From Chryseobacterium gallinarum (GTDB lineage Bacteria > Bacteroidota > Bacteroidia > Flavobacteriales > Weeksellaceae), in NCBI RefSeq assembly GCF_001021975.1, contig NZ_CP009928.1, positions 1,674,001-1,738,000 of the forward strand: a DNA stretch of 64,000 nt, written 5' to 3'. The translations under genes and the position numbers were made by a program. The notes beneath the pieces are model-generated. The model worked only from the letters and a program-made list of their open reading frames with translations. It had not been told where the DNA came from and made no database searches. Below, piece by piece: positions 24,916-34,207 of this stretch (positions are counted from its first letter, which is position 1; every line of letters starts with the position of its first letter).

Positions 24916-27069
24916 CTAATCAACAATTTTGAAATCCAATTGCTTTTGGATCAGATTAGCTTTTACAACTTTGATCTGCACTTCATCACCTAATTGGTAT
25001 TTTTTTCCATGTCTGACTCCGTAAACTGCATGGGTTTTTGCTTCATACATATAAGAATCGTCTACCAGATCTCTTAATTTAATCAAACCTTCTGCACCAT
25101 TTTCCGGGATTTCTACCCAGAAACCGAATTCAGCTACTCCTGAGATCACTCCTGTGAAAGTTTCACCAATGTGTTTTTCCATGAACTTCACCTGCATAAA
25201 TTTAATGGAATCTCTCTCAGCATCTGCTGCCAGCCTTTCCATTGCACTACAGTGCTTTGCTTTTTCTTCAAGTTCAGGCTTGCTTGGAGACTTTCCTCCG
25301 TCCAGATAATGCTGAAGCAAACGGTGGGCAATCAAATCCGGATAACGACGGATAGGAGAGGTAAAATGGGTATAATATTCGAAGCCAAGACCATAATGGC
25401 CAATAGGTTCTGTAGAATATACCGCTTTACTCATGCTTCTCATCGCCAGGGTTTCAATCATGTTTTCTTCTCCTTTTCCTTTTACATCATGAAGAAGTTT
25501 ATTCAGGGATTCCGCTACTTTTTTGGTATTGGCAAGATTCATTTTATAACCGAATGTGGAAACAAAGTCTCTCAATGCTTCCAGTTTTGCAGGGTCCGGA
25601 TCATCATGGATTCTATAAATAAAGGTGTTATTAGTAATTTCTCCTTTTCTTGTTAAAGAGACAAATTCGGATACTTTTTTATTGGCCAGAAGCATAAATT
25701 CTTCAATCAAATGGTTAGAATCTTTACTGATCTTGAAATATACCCCGATCGGCTCATTATTTTCATCCAGATTGAATCTTACCTCACTCCGGTCAAAAGT
25801 AATAGCTCCTTTTCTGATACGCTCCTGACGCATGATTTTAGCCAGTTTATCTAATGTATTAATTTCTTCGGCTAAATCTCCTTCTCCGGTTACTATACGC
25901 TCCTGCGCCTCTTCATACGTAAATCTTCTATCGGAATGAATTACTGTTCTTCCAAACCATTGTTTCTGGATTTCTGCCTGGTCATTCAATTCAAAAACCG
26001 CTGAAAATGTATATTTATCTTCATTCGGACGGAGTGAACAAACGTCATTGCTCAACACTTCAGGCAGCATCGGAACTACTCTGTCTACCAGATAAACTGA
26101 AGTGGCTCTCTGATAAGCTTCATCATCCAGAATGGTTCCCGGAACCACATAATGGGAAACATCCGCAATATGGACCCCGATTTCCCAGTTACCATTCTCT
26201 AATTTTCTGATGGATAAGGCATCATCAAAATCCTTGGCATCTTTAGGGTCTATTGTAAATGTACAGATATCACGCATATCCCAACGCTTGGCTACTTCCT
26301 CATCGGTAATTCTCCTGTCAATCCTATCTGCATCCAATTCCACTTCTTTAGGGAATTCATAGGGTAGGCCATATTCAGCAAGAATAGAGTGGATTTCCGT
26401 CTCATGTTCTCCAGGGGCTCCCAGCACCTGAATAATTTCGCCTTCAGGGTTTTTATCTCCGGGTTTCCATTCGGTCATTTTTACAATGACTTTGTCTCCA
26501 TCTTCTGCGCTATTGAATTTGGTTTTCGGAATAAAAATATCCGTATTGATTGTTTTTTTATCACAAACAACAAAACCGAAATCCTTGTGAGCTACTTTTT
26601 GGAAAGTTCCTACAAACTCCGTTCTGTTTCTTTCTAAAACTTCCAGAACGGAACCTTCAAGTTTTTTTCCTTTATAATGATAAGTTATAATAAGAACTTT
26701 ATCTCCCTGAAGAGCATCTTTCACGTTTCTTGAATGTATGAAGATGTCATCTTCCACACCTTCTACATTTACATAAGCATTACCGGTTTGATTGAAATCG
26801 ATAATCCCGGTTAGTGTTCCGGCAATTTTCAAATTCACAATATATTTGCCTTTTTCCACTTCCTTGATTTTTTCGGAAGCCTGCAATTTGTGCAGGGCCT
26901 GGATGACAAGTTCACGCTGCCTTGGGTTCTTATAATCTATCCCGTCGGCAATCTGTTTATAATTATAAATTTTGGAGGCATTGGCGTTCATAAAACGGAG
27001 GATCAGTCTCCCGATCTCCATTAGTTTTAAATCATTTTTATGACTTATATATTTTCTTTTTTTTGGCAT
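24916..27069 (-). CDS. rnr: Ribonuclease R
   Basis: 717 residues from the ATG at 27069 (MPKKRKYISHKND). The frame continues upstream to 27117 without a better start. Order of domains: N-terminal winged helix, two cold-shock-like OB folds (about 65-215), the RNB catalytic domain beginning near 245 (TFTIDPKDAKDFDDALSI with the metal-binding Asp cluster), and a C-terminal S1 domain (IGETFTGVISGVAEFGFWVEIPEN). It is a 3'-5' exoribonuclease for structured RNA and ribosome quality control. Usual length for Bacteroidota. Monocistronic. Confidence 0.95.
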   Translation of the reverse strand: MPKKRKYISHKNDLKLMEIGRLILRFMNANASKIYNYKQIADGIDYKNPRQRELVIQALHKLQASEKIKEVEKGKYIVNLKIAGTLTGIIDFNQTGNAYVNVEGVEDDIFIHSRNVKDALQGDKVLIITYHYKGKKLEGSVLEVLERNRTEFVGTFQKVAHKDFGFVVCDKKTINTDIFIPKTKFNSAEDGDKVIVKMTEWKPGDKNPEGEIIQVLGAPGEHETEIHSILAEYGLPYEFPKEVELDADRIDRRITDEEVAKRWDMRDICTFTIDPKDAKDFDDALSIRKLENGNWEIGVHIADVSHYVVPGTILDDEAYQRATSVYLVDRVVPMLPEVLSNDVCSLRPNEDKYTFSAVFELNDQAEIQKQWFGRTVIHSDRRFTYEEAQERIVTGEGDLAEEINTLDKLAKIMRQERIRKGAITFDRSEVRFNLDENNEPIGVYFKISKDSNHLIEEFMLLANKKVSEFVSLTRKGEITNNTFIYRIHDDPDPAKLEALRDFVSTFGYKMNLANTKKVAESLNKLLHDVKGKGEENMIETLAMRSMSKAVYSTEPIGHYGLGFEYYTHFTSPIRRYPDLIAHRLLQHYLDGGKSPSKPELEEKAKHCSAMERLAADAERDSIKFMQVKFMEKHIGETFTGVISGVAEFGFWVEIPENGAEGLIKLRDLVDDSYMYEAKTHAVYGVRHGKKYQLGDEVQIKVVKANLIQKQLDFKIVD

Positions 27070-27346
27070 TTTAATTCTTTTAAATTGTTTGGGTCTAATA
27101 AACATCCCATATTCCAAGTTTCTCTATATATCTATAAAGGTAATTCAATTTTTTGTTACTTAATATGTATAAATTACATGCAAATCCTTTTCCATTTACT
27201 TAGAACGGGAGCTTTAGTTTGTATAAATTTACTACAAATCTGGGGAAGAAAAGAGAAAAACCTTTTATTACAATATGAAAAGGTTCTGAAGAAAAATAGA
27301 ACATAATTTCTATCGGACACTGCAAATGTACGAATAAAAAATAAAT

Positions 27347-27374
27347 AAGGCTTGCCATATAATGTACAAGCCTT
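27347..27374 (-). terminator. Terminator of rpiB
   Basis: AAGGCTTG (27347-27354) pairs with CAAGCCTT (27367-27374), 12-base loop, followed by ATTTATTTTTTATTC on the minus strand. Confidence 0.82.
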
Positions 27375-27380
27375 GTATAT

Positions 27381-27815
27381 TTAGCAAACAGCAATTTTAT
27401 CAACTCTGTTCTGGTGTCTTCCACCTTCAAATTCTGTTGAAAGGAATTTATCAGCGATTTCAATCGCCAGCTCTTTTGAGATAAATCTTGCCGGCATAGA
27501 TATCATATTGGCGTCGTTATGTTGTCTTGCCAGTGTAGCAATTTCCGGCATCCAGCATAATGCACATCTTATTTTCTGATGTTTATTCGCTGTGATCTGA
27601 ACACCGTTTCCGCTTCCGCAGATTAAAATTCCGAGTTCATTTTCCCCGTTTTCCACAGAGGTTGCGGCAGGGTGTACAAAGTCCGGATAATCCACACTGT
27701 CTGTGGAAAACGTTCCAAAATCCTGAACTTCAAATCGTTCTGAAAGATAGTTTTTAACAATCTCCTTATATTCATAGCCTGCATGGTCCGCTGCAATAGC
27801 AATTTTTCTTTTCAT
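27381..27815 (-). CDS. rpiB: Ribose 5-phosphate isomerase B
   Basis: 144 residues, LacAB/RpiB family. IAADHAGYEYK at 6-16, the GTFSTDSVDYPDFVH segment near 35, and catalytic Cys in LICGSGNGVQITANK near 64. RpiB interconverts ribose 5-phosphate and ribulose 5-phosphate in the pentose phosphate pathway. Complete and of standard size. It reads away from the DnaA-box-containing spacer upstream (27816-28451). Confidence 0.93.
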   Translation of the reverse strand: MKRKIAIAADHAGYEYKEIVKNYLSERFEVQDFGTFSTDSVDYPDFVHPAATSVENGENELGILICGSGNGVQITANKHQKIRCALCWMPEIATLARQHNDANMISMPARFISKELAIEIADKFLSTEFEGGRHQNRVDKIAVC

Positions 27816-28079
27816 AATACTTGAATTAAGCCTTTTTAGATTTTATTTCCTTACAAAGGTAAGAATAATAACAATTCGTGTTAGTAAACCGGGAGTTAAT
27901 TGTGAAAAGGTATGTTAATAAGTGTGGAAAACTTTTCTCAACTTTCTATTTTTAAAGATGAATTTATTTCGTAATAGAAAATCTTCCTGAAATATTTTAT
28001 CACAACTTTCCGGAGGTTTTCTTCAGCTATCCCCAGATTTTTCCATAGTAAAATAACTAATAACTGCTTTAGATCAAAG

Positions 28080-28088
28080 TTATCCACA
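28080..28088 (+). promoter_or_regulatory. Perfect DnaA box
   Basis: TTATCCACA, the consensus DnaA-binding nonamer, in the rpiB-pgk spacer. Confidence 0.6.
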
Positions 28089-28317
28089 GTTGTTAATAAG
28101 TCAATAAAACAGCAGGTTTACAGAGATTTATAATGTGAGTTAAATATGAATTGAGTAAAAACTATTTGTGATAAACTTTTAAGCTAAAACTTATCCCCGA
28201 AACTAACAATACATAACAACAACTACATTATTCTTTTTTTTTAAGAGAAAAAATTGTTGATTAATGGGTGAATGGGGTTGGGGAAAGTTTTTGAAAACTT
28301 TTATTTCAATGGATCTG

Positions 28318-28344
28318 TTGAAAAAGTTTAAAACCTTACATTTG
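28318..28344 (+). promoter_or_regulatory. Promoter of pgk
   Basis: TACATTTG (28337-28344) matches TAnnTTTG, with TTG at 28318-28320, 16 bases upstream (slightly short). It gives a leader of about 100 bases that contains a small CGGGC-TT-GCCCG hairpin at 28375-28386. Confidence 0.5.
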
Positions 28345-28451
28345 TGAAACGAAAATTCAATGAATTTGTGGAATCGGGCTTGCCCGGGTTTGCCAAAGGC
28401 AGACAAAACGGATAAGCAAGATTTCATGAAACCCAAAAAATAAATCTACAT

Positions 28452-29642
28452 ATGAAAACAATCAATGATTTCAATTTCAGAGATCGGAAAGCTTTGGTAA
28501 GAGTGGACTTTAATGTTCCGCAAGATGATCAGCTTAAAGTAACAGATAATACAAGAATCGTAGCAGTGAAACCTACGGTAGAGAAAATTCTTAATGATGG
28601 CGGTTCTGTCATTTTAATGACCCACCTTGGAAGACCAAAAGGGGAGGTAAAAGATGAATTTTCTCTTAAACATATAGTAGGGGAAGTTTCTGCCGTTCTT
28701 GGGCATGAAGTGAAATTTGTTGATGAATGTGTAGGAGAGAAGGCAGAAAAAGCTGCTTCTGAACTGAAGCCCGGTGAAATTTTATTACTGGAGAATGTTC
28801 GTTTTCATAATGAAGAAGAGAAAGGTGATGAAGGGTTTGCTGAAAAACTTTCAAAACTTGGAGATGCTTATGTAAATGATGCTTTCGGAACTGCACACAG
28901 GGCTCATGCTTCAACAGCTGTTATTGCTCAATTCTTTCCTTCAACTAAGTATTTCGGTTTGTTAATGGCTAAGGAACTTGAAGCTATTGACAAAGTACTA
29001 AAAAAAGGAGAAAGACCTGTTACAGCTATTCTGGGAGGGTCTAAGGTTTCAACTAAAATTACCATTATAGAAAATATCCTTCCTGCAGTAGACAATTTAA
29101 TTATCGGAGGTGGGATGGCATTTACATTTATTAAAGCACTTGGAGGAAAGATCGGAAATTCATTGGTAGAAGAAGATAAGCTTCCTTTAGCGCTGGAGAT
29201 TTTAGGAAAAGCAAAAGAACACAAAGTAAAAGTATATCTTCCTTCTGATGCTATTATTGCTGAAAGCTTTAGTAATGATGCAGAAAGAAAAGAAGCTGAC
29301 ATCTATGCAATTCCTGAAGGATGGATGGGATTGGATGCAGGCCACAAATCCAGAGATCAGTTCAATGATGTACTTTTAAATTCCAGAACAATTCTTTGGA
29401 ACGGTCCGATCGGGGTTTTTGAAATGTCAAACTTTGCGGGTGGAACAATAGCTCTTGGAGATAGTATTGCTGAGGCAACAAGGTTAGGAGCTTTCTCTCT
29501 GGTAGGGGGAGGGGATAGTGTTGCTTTCGTTAAGCAATTCGGATATTCTGACAAAGTAAGTTATGTTTCTACCGGAGGTGGAGCAATGCTTGAAAGTCTT
29601 GAAGGATTGGAGCTTCCGGGAGTAGCTGCAATAAACAATTAA
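28452..29642 (+). CDS. pgk: Phosphoglycerate kinase
   Basis: 396 residues, full length. The N-terminal substrate domain has [11 protein letters not shown] near 17 and THLGRPKG near 58, with AHRAHAST near 152 and [13 protein letters not shown] near 192. The nucleotide-binding end has [13 protein letters not shown] and the closing [14 protein letters not shown]. It converts 1,3-bisphosphoglycerate and ADP to 3-phosphoglycerate and ATP in glycolysis. Single gene with its own promoter and terminator. Confidence 0.97.
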   Translation: MKTINDFNFRDRKALVRVDFNVPQDDQLKVTDNTRIVAVKPTVEKILNDGGSVILMTHLGRPKGEVKDEFSLKHIVGEVSAVLGHEVKFVDECVGEKAEKAASELKPGEILLLENVRFHNEEEKGDEGFAEKLSKLGDAYVNDAFGTAHRAHASTAVIAQFFPSTKYFGLLMAKELEAIDKVLKKGERPVTAILGGSKVSTKITIIENILPAVDNLIIGGGMAFTFIKALGGKIGNSLVEEDKLPLALEILGKAKEHKVKVYLPSDAIIAESFSNDAERKEADIYAIPEGWMGLDAGHKSRDQFNDVLLNSRTILWNGPIGVFEMSNFAGGTIALGDSIAEATRLGAFSLVGGGDSVAFVKQFGYSDKVSYVSTGGGAMLESLEGLELPGVAAINN

Positions 29643-29664
29643 TGAAGAACCATCAACAGTATAG

Positions 29665-29691
29665 CCTGCTAATAAAATTAGCAGGTTTTTT
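29665..29691 (+). terminator. Terminator of pgk
   Basis: CCTGCTAAT (29665-29673), AAA loop, ATTAGCAGG (29677-29685), then TTTTTT. Confidence 0.92.
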
Positions 29692-30749
29692 ATTGTTTTG
29701 AAACCCAAACCTGCTGTTTCAGTATTCTTATTTTACGGAGAAAAAAGGCAAAAATGGGCCTCATTCTCACTTCTTTTACCATTTTATTTCTTTCTGTTCT
29801 ATCTGTTTTTATTCTTATATTCATAATTTTATTATAAATATAGTGTCATTTTGATAGTTTGTAACGAAATATATCCTGTATTAATTATTCATATTTTTCC
29901 TATTTCTCTAGTCAATATGATAAAATTTTTAAGGAAATGTCTTCTCCTGTTTCTGTTATTTTTGGTTACTTTCCCTGTGGAAAATCTCTGTGCAAAGCTG
30001 TTTACTTACAATGAATGTATTTCATTTTCTAATATGTTATAATTATAAGTTATAATGATTAAGAAGCTTATTTTTACAAAAGGTAAAATAATTTTATTTT
30101 ATTTTTTTTGAGTATTGCTCAATATTTCCGGTTTTTGGATTATATAATATTCTATAGTGATATTGTTTTCTACTATTCTTTATTCATTTTATTTATTAGA
30201 TTTTTGATCTTGGAATTTAATTTTTTCATACCTTTTTATTGAATAGTCAACTTATGAAAAATTTTCAAAGCTTGTTTTTTGGTTAAGGATAAATTTTATA
30301 TTTTTTCTATTGAAGTGTGAGTTTAAGGCATTTTATTTTTCTGAGATTTTATTTCAGAAAATTTTAAAAATTATTTTTTCTGCCTAGTTATTTTTGTTCT
30401 TATTATTTTATTAGAATTTAACAAGTCTCTAAACTTTTTTAAAATTTATAAATTATAGAGTAGGGGGATGGTTAGTTATTTCAAATAATAGCTTTTATTT
30501 TAATACAAACAAATAATCTTTTACTGTTAAAGATTTTTCAGATAACTTATGAACATGTTTTACAACAATGTGATTGAGCAGTTATTCCTATTTCTATTAA
30601 TTGTCTTTTAATCCTGATCAATCTTTTTTTAAAGGGTAGAAATTATTTTTAATTAGGCTAAACAGGGTAGGGGAGTATAAAGTGCAAGTTTTGTATTTCA
30701 ATTTTAAATTTTATTCAATTCACCCATTTGGTATATCCGGATAAAAATA
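29692..30749. other. Long AT-rich spacer without a credible gene
   Basis: About 1.06 kb, strongly T-rich on the plus strand, between the pgk terminator and the terminator of the methyltransferase gene. It holds one DnaA-box-like TGTGGAAAA (29976-29984) and a 41-codon reading frame at 29917-30042 that opens like a signal peptide (MIKFLRKCLLLFLLFLVTF) but has almost no mature part. No tRNA, repeat array or recognisable protein remnant was seen. It may be part of the origin region or decayed sequence. Confidence 0.5.
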
Positions 30750-30776
30750 AAACTCAGGAGTAAATTTCCTGAGTTT
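30750..30776 (-). terminator. Terminator of the methyltransferase gene
   Basis: AAACTCAGGA (30750-30759) pairs with TCCTGAGTTT (30767-30776), seven-base loop. A TTTTATTTTTAT tract follows on the minus strand; the plus side also ends in T residues. Confidence 0.8.
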
Positions 30777-30838
30777 TTAGAATTTTTAGTTAGAAATGCC
30801 GAAAATTGACCTTCAGAAATGGCTTAAAAATCGAGTTT

Positions 30839-31660
30839 CTATTTTTTTTCGATAATATATATCAAACTTGAAAATTCGTTTGAAAAAAGAGCCTTTATGT
30901 TCGAAATTGTTCCGTAGATCATTGCTTTTAGCCAAAAAAGCGGTGATTTTTTATATTTTTCGCTTAGCATGGAGATGTAATAGGCATCTAGGACTAAAGG
31001 TTTGATTTTTCTCATTTTCCAGTTTGGCTTCTTTGAAATTAAATTTTCCATTCCGTTTTTAGAGAAATGGTAGATGTGTCTGGGTACATCATAAGCAGCC
31101 CAATATTCTTTATAATGTTGAGCATCATAAGAAGTAGGGTTGGGAACGGCAATAATAAGCAATCCTTTTTCTTTTAATTTCGTATGAAAAATATTGAGCA
31201 TTTCATCCTGATTCTCAATATGTTCAAATACATGCCAAAGAGTAATGGCATCCAGACTCTGATTTTCAATTTTGTGAATATCATTCAGAATAATAGCTTT
31301 TGCTATTTTTCCTTCTGCGGCTTTCCTGGCATCTGCGTCCGGCTCAAAACCAAAAGTTTCAAAATCAGTTTCAATATATTTTACAAATTCCCCGGCTCCA
31401 CACCCATAGTCCAGAACTCTGGATCCTTTTTTTATTCTATCTATCAGAATATTTTTTTTGTATTGCAGATTGAAAGATTGAAGGAATTTATAAAGCTTTT
31501 CTTTGAGACTTCCTGAATCCTGATGGTGGGAGATGTAATCTTCGCTCTCATAGTACCTTGAAATATCAGATGGAACAGGAGAAGTTTTAAAAACGCCTTT
31601 TGTTTCTGTTTCTTTGATTTCAAATATTTCCTGTGAAAGAAAATGATCCTTTATTTTCAT
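30839..31660 (-). CDS. Class I SAM-dependent methyltransferase
   Basis: 273 residues. Motif I VLDYGCGAGEFVKYIE is near residue 85, an acidic FGFEPDADAR near 108, and SLDAITLWHVFEHIENQDEML near 133 as motif II/III, then GLLIIAVPNPTSYDA near 163. This matches the Methyltransf_23 group found with surface polysaccharide, ubiquinone and small-molecule pathways. The target is not predictable. The gene stands alone downstream of mnmG with a parS site between them. Confidence 0.82.
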   Translation of the reverse strand: MKIKDHFLSQEIFEIKETETKGVFKTSPVPSDISRYYESEDYISHHQDSGSLKEKLYKFLQSFNLQYKKNILIDRIKKGSRVLDYGCGAGEFVKYIETDFETFGFEPDADARKAAEGKIAKAIILNDIHKIENQSLDAITLWHVFEHIENQDEMLNIFHTKLKEKGLLIIAVPNPTSYDAQHYKEYWAAYDVPRHIYHFSKNGMENLISKKPNWKMRKIKPLVLDAYYISMLSEKYKKSPLFWLKAMIYGTISNIKALFSNEFSSLIYIIEKK

Positions 31661-31749
31661 TGAAGTTGTTTGCTATTATATTAAAAATTAAGATATTCAA
31701 AAAGCTGATATCGCTTCATAAATACCTTAATTTTTATTTTAAATTTTAA

Positions 31750-31769
31750 AATGTTTCACGTGAAACATT
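31750..31769. other. parS site (right of methyltransferase, downstream of mnmG)
   Basis: The 20-bp perfect palindrome contains TGTTTCACGTGAAACA at 31752-31767, the bacterial parS consensus bound by ParB. It lies just beyond the mnmG stop. parS sites cluster around the chromosomal origin and load ParB and SMC complexes. Confidence 0.9.
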
Positions 31770-31775
31770 AATTTT

Positions 31776-33638
31776 TTAACGGCCTAAATACACTAGTAAA
31801 ACGTTTATATCGGCCGGAGAAACACCACTTATCCTTCCCGCCTGTGCAATAGTTTTGGGACGTACGTTAGACATCTTCTGTTTTGCCTCCGCCGAAAGAC
31901 TGGATAATTTAGAGTAGTCGAAATCATCTGGTATTTTAATATTTTCCAAACGGTTCAGTTTAGCTACATTTTCCTTTTCTTTTTCAATATACCCCTTATA
32001 TTTGATATTAATTTCTGCTTGCTCTCTTACTTCATCACTATATTGGGTAGAAAATTCTTTAATGGCTTCAATTTCATCCAGTTTTGCTAAAGTCATGTTA
32101 GGTCTGGTAAGGATCTGAGCGGCTCTGTAGGCCTGATCTACCGGACTGCTTTCTATAGATTCCAGGATAGGGTTGATAATTCCTGGTTTTAAAGAAGTTT
32201 CCCGAAGAAACTCTTCAAGTTGTTGACTTTCAGATAGTTTTGTTTCTACTTTTCTTAATCTTTCTTCTTTTGCCAGTCCCAGCTGAAATGCTTTTTCTGT
32301 TAACCTGATGTCTGCGTTATCCTGTCTTAAAAGAAGTCTGTATTCAGCACGTGATGTGAACATTCTGTAAGGTTCCTCTGTTCCTTTTGTAATAAGATCA
32401 TCGATAAGAACCCCAATATAGGCTTCATCTCTATTAAGAATGAATTCTTCTTTTTCATGAACTTTATTGTGGGCATTGATACCTGCGATTAGTCCTTGTC
32501 CTGCTGCTTCTTCATACCCTGTAGTTCCGTTGATCTGACCGGCAAAGTATAAATTGTCTATCAATTTTGTTTCTAAGGTATGCTTTAGCTGAGTAGGAGG
32601 GAAGTAGTCATACTCAATAGCGTAACCTGGTCTGAAAACTTTTACATTTTCAAATCCTGGAATATGTTTCATTGCTTTGATCTGTACATCTTCAGGAAGA
32701 GAAGAGCTGAAACCGTTTACATAGATTTCTACCGTTTTCCATCCTTCCGGTTCCACAAAAAGCTGATGTCTGTTTCTTTCTGCAAAACGATTGATTTTAT
32801 CTTCAATACTCGGGCAGTATCTCGGGCCTAAGCTCTGAATTGTTCCATTGAACATGGGACTTCTGTCAAAGCCTTCTCTTAAAATATCGTGCACGGTTTC
32901 GTTTGTATACACGATATGACAGCTTAATTGTTTTGTGAGTTTAGGAGTGTCAAGATAGCTGAACTTTTGAGGATTTTCATCTCCTTTTTGTTCTTCCATT
33001 TTTGAATAATCCAGGCTTCTTCCGTCTACTCTTGGTGGGGTCCCGGTTTTCATTCTTCCGGCTTCGAAACCTAAGCTTACCAATTGTTCGGTAATTCCGA
33101 ATGCTCTCGGTTCACCCATTCTTCCTCCACCTAGTTGTTTATCTCCAACGTGAATTAATCCGTTAAGGAATGTTCCGTTTGTGAGTACAACTGATCTTCC
33201 TTTGACTTCAATTCCCAGGGAAGTTATAACTCCGGTTACTTTATTATTTTCAACAATAAGCTGTTTTACCATATCCTGAAAAAAATCAAGATTGGGAGTA
33301 TTTTCTAATGCTAATCGCCATTCTTCTGCAAAAAGCATTCTGTCATTCTGGGTTCTTGGAGACCACATTGCGGGACCCTTTGAGAGGTTGAGCATTTTGA
33401 ACTGAATAGCTGATTTGTCTGCTACAATTCCGGAGTATCCTCCCATGGCATCAATCTCTCTTACGATTTGTCCTTTTGCGATTCCACCCATTGCGGGGTT
33501 GCAACTCATCTGTCCGATGGTCTGCATATTCATTGTAATCAATAGTGTTTTTGAACCCAGATTAGCTGCTGCTGCTGCTGCTTCACAACCTGCGTGTCCT
33601 GCACCTACTACGATTACGTCATATATTTCTGAAATCAT
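31776..33638 (-). CDS. mnmG: tRNA uridine-5-carboxymethylaminomethyl modification enzyme MnmG (GidA)
   Basis: 620 residues, full length. The FAD-binding VVGAGHAGCEAA is at 10-21, CNPAMGGIAKGQIVREIDAMGG near 46, the conserved TGTPPRVDGRSLDY near 200, and GINGTTGYEEAAGQGL-type segment near 368. The C-terminal GidA-associated helical domain ends the protein. With MnmE it adds carboxymethylaminomethyl to wobble U34 of tRNAs. It is flanked closely on both sides by perfect parS sites, consistent with the origin-proximal location that gidA has in many bacteria. MnmA, acting on the same uridine, is at the right edge of the window. Confidence 0.97.
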   Translation of the reverse strand: MISEIYDVIVVGAGHAGCEAAAAAANLGSKTLLITMNMQTIGQMSCNPAMGGIAKGQIVREIDAMGGYSGIVADKSAIQFKMLNLSKGPAMWSPRTQNDRMLFAEEWRLALENTPNLDFFQDMVKQLIVENNKVTGVITSLGIEVKGRSVVLTNGTFLNGLIHVGDKQLGGGRMGEPRAFGITEQLVSLGFEAGRMKTGTPPRVDGRSLDYSKMEEQKGDENPQKFSYLDTPKLTKQLSCHIVYTNETVHDILREGFDRSPMFNGTIQSLGPRYCPSIEDKINRFAERNRHQLFVEPEGWKTVEIYVNGFSSSLPEDVQIKAMKHIPGFENVKVFRPGYAIEYDYFPPTQLKHTLETKLIDNLYFAGQINGTTGYEEAAGQGLIAGINAHNKVHEKEEFILNRDEAYIGVLIDDLITKGTEEPYRMFTSRAEYRLLLRQDNADIRLTEKAFQLGLAKEERLRKVETKLSESQQLEEFLRETSLKPGIINPILESIESSPVDQAYRAAQILTRPNMTLAKLDEIEAIKEFSTQYSDEVREQAEINIKYKGYIEKEKENVAKLNRLENIKIPDDFDYSKLSSLSAEAKQKMSNVRPKTIAQAGRISGVSPADINVLLVYLGR

Positions 33639-33680
33639 TTTATCGCGCTTATTTAAGCTTTATACTTTATCTTTTTTACT

Positions 33681-33700
33681 AATGTTTCACGTGAAACATT
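33681..33700. other. parS site (upstream of mnmG)
   Basis: Second perfect copy of the palindrome, TGTTTCACGTGAAACA at 33683-33698, 43 bases upstream of the mnmG start and 1.93 kb from the first copy. The two share two flanking bases on each side. Confidence 0.9.
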
Positions 33701-33783
33701 TTTGAAGAATGTACTGCAGATAAACTTATATTACTGCTAGAATTGAGTACTTTAGATATCGGACTTTAAGTGATAATTTAATT

Positions 33784-34203
33784 TTAAATCTTTAAATCCC
33801 TGTATTTGGCTAAGTACAGATCTTCCATTCTCCGCATTTCTTTCTCTTCCTCTTCTGTCTTGTCTTTATAGCCTGCAAGATGCAAAATTCCATGGGCTAA
33901 TACTCTTCTTAATTCTTCTTCATAATCTTTGGAAAGAGTAGAGGCATTGTCAGAAATGCGCTGCAAAGATACGAAAATCTCTGCGCTTATTGTTTTACCT
34001 TTTACATAATCAAAAGTGATGATATCCGTATAGTAATCATGCTGTAAATAATCCTGGTTAATCTTCAAAAGATATTCGTCATCACAGAAAATGTAATTGA
34101 TTTCTCCAAGCTTTTTTCCTTCTGAAAGAATAAGGTCTTCCAGCCATTTTTTGTAATCATTACTTACCGACTCGGGTAAGTTTTCGTAAAAAAATTGTAT
34201 CAT
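33784..34203 (-). CDS. ybeY: rRNA maturation endoribonuclease YbeY
   Basis: 139 residues. The zinc motif is HGILHLAGYKD near residue 108, with the last ligand Asp instead of His, as is common in Bacteroidota. The preceding TDIITFDYVKGKTISAEIFVSL segment is the usual UPF0054 core. YbeY takes part in 16S rRNA 3' processing and ribosome quality control. It begins four bases after the stop of the patatin-barrel gene and is likely its operon partner. Confidence 0.93.
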   Translation of the reverse strand: MIQFFYENLPESVSNDYKKWLEDLILSEGKKLGEINYIFCDDEYLLKINQDYLQHDYYTDIITFDYVKGKTISAEIFVSLQRISDNASTLSKDYEEELRRVLAHGILHLAGYKDKTEEEEKEMRRMEDLYLAKYRDLKI

Positions 34204-34207
34204 TGTA

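Larger units (their letters stand above)
27816..28451. other. DnaA-box-containing spacer, candidate oriC
   Basis: 636 bases between the divergent rpiB and pgk genes with no credible gene. It holds a perfect DnaA box TTATCCACA (28080-28088), a one-mismatch box on the other strand (TGTGGAAAA, 27923-27931), weaker relatives at 28027 and 28191 (TTATCCCCG), and long AT-rich stretches. Perfect parS sites lie 3.7 and 5.6 kb away. This is the pattern of a replication origin or origin-proximal DnaA-binding region. No dnaA gene is in the window, and a second AT-rich spacer at 29.7-30.8 kb is a competing candidate. Confidence 0.45.

Noticed and set aside
28203..28436. 77-codon minus-strand open frame in the rpiB-pgk spacer
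   Set aside because: Composition is unlike its neighbours, it ends in a low-complexity KKKNNVVVV tract, it overlaps the pgk promoter and leader, and no domain is visible.
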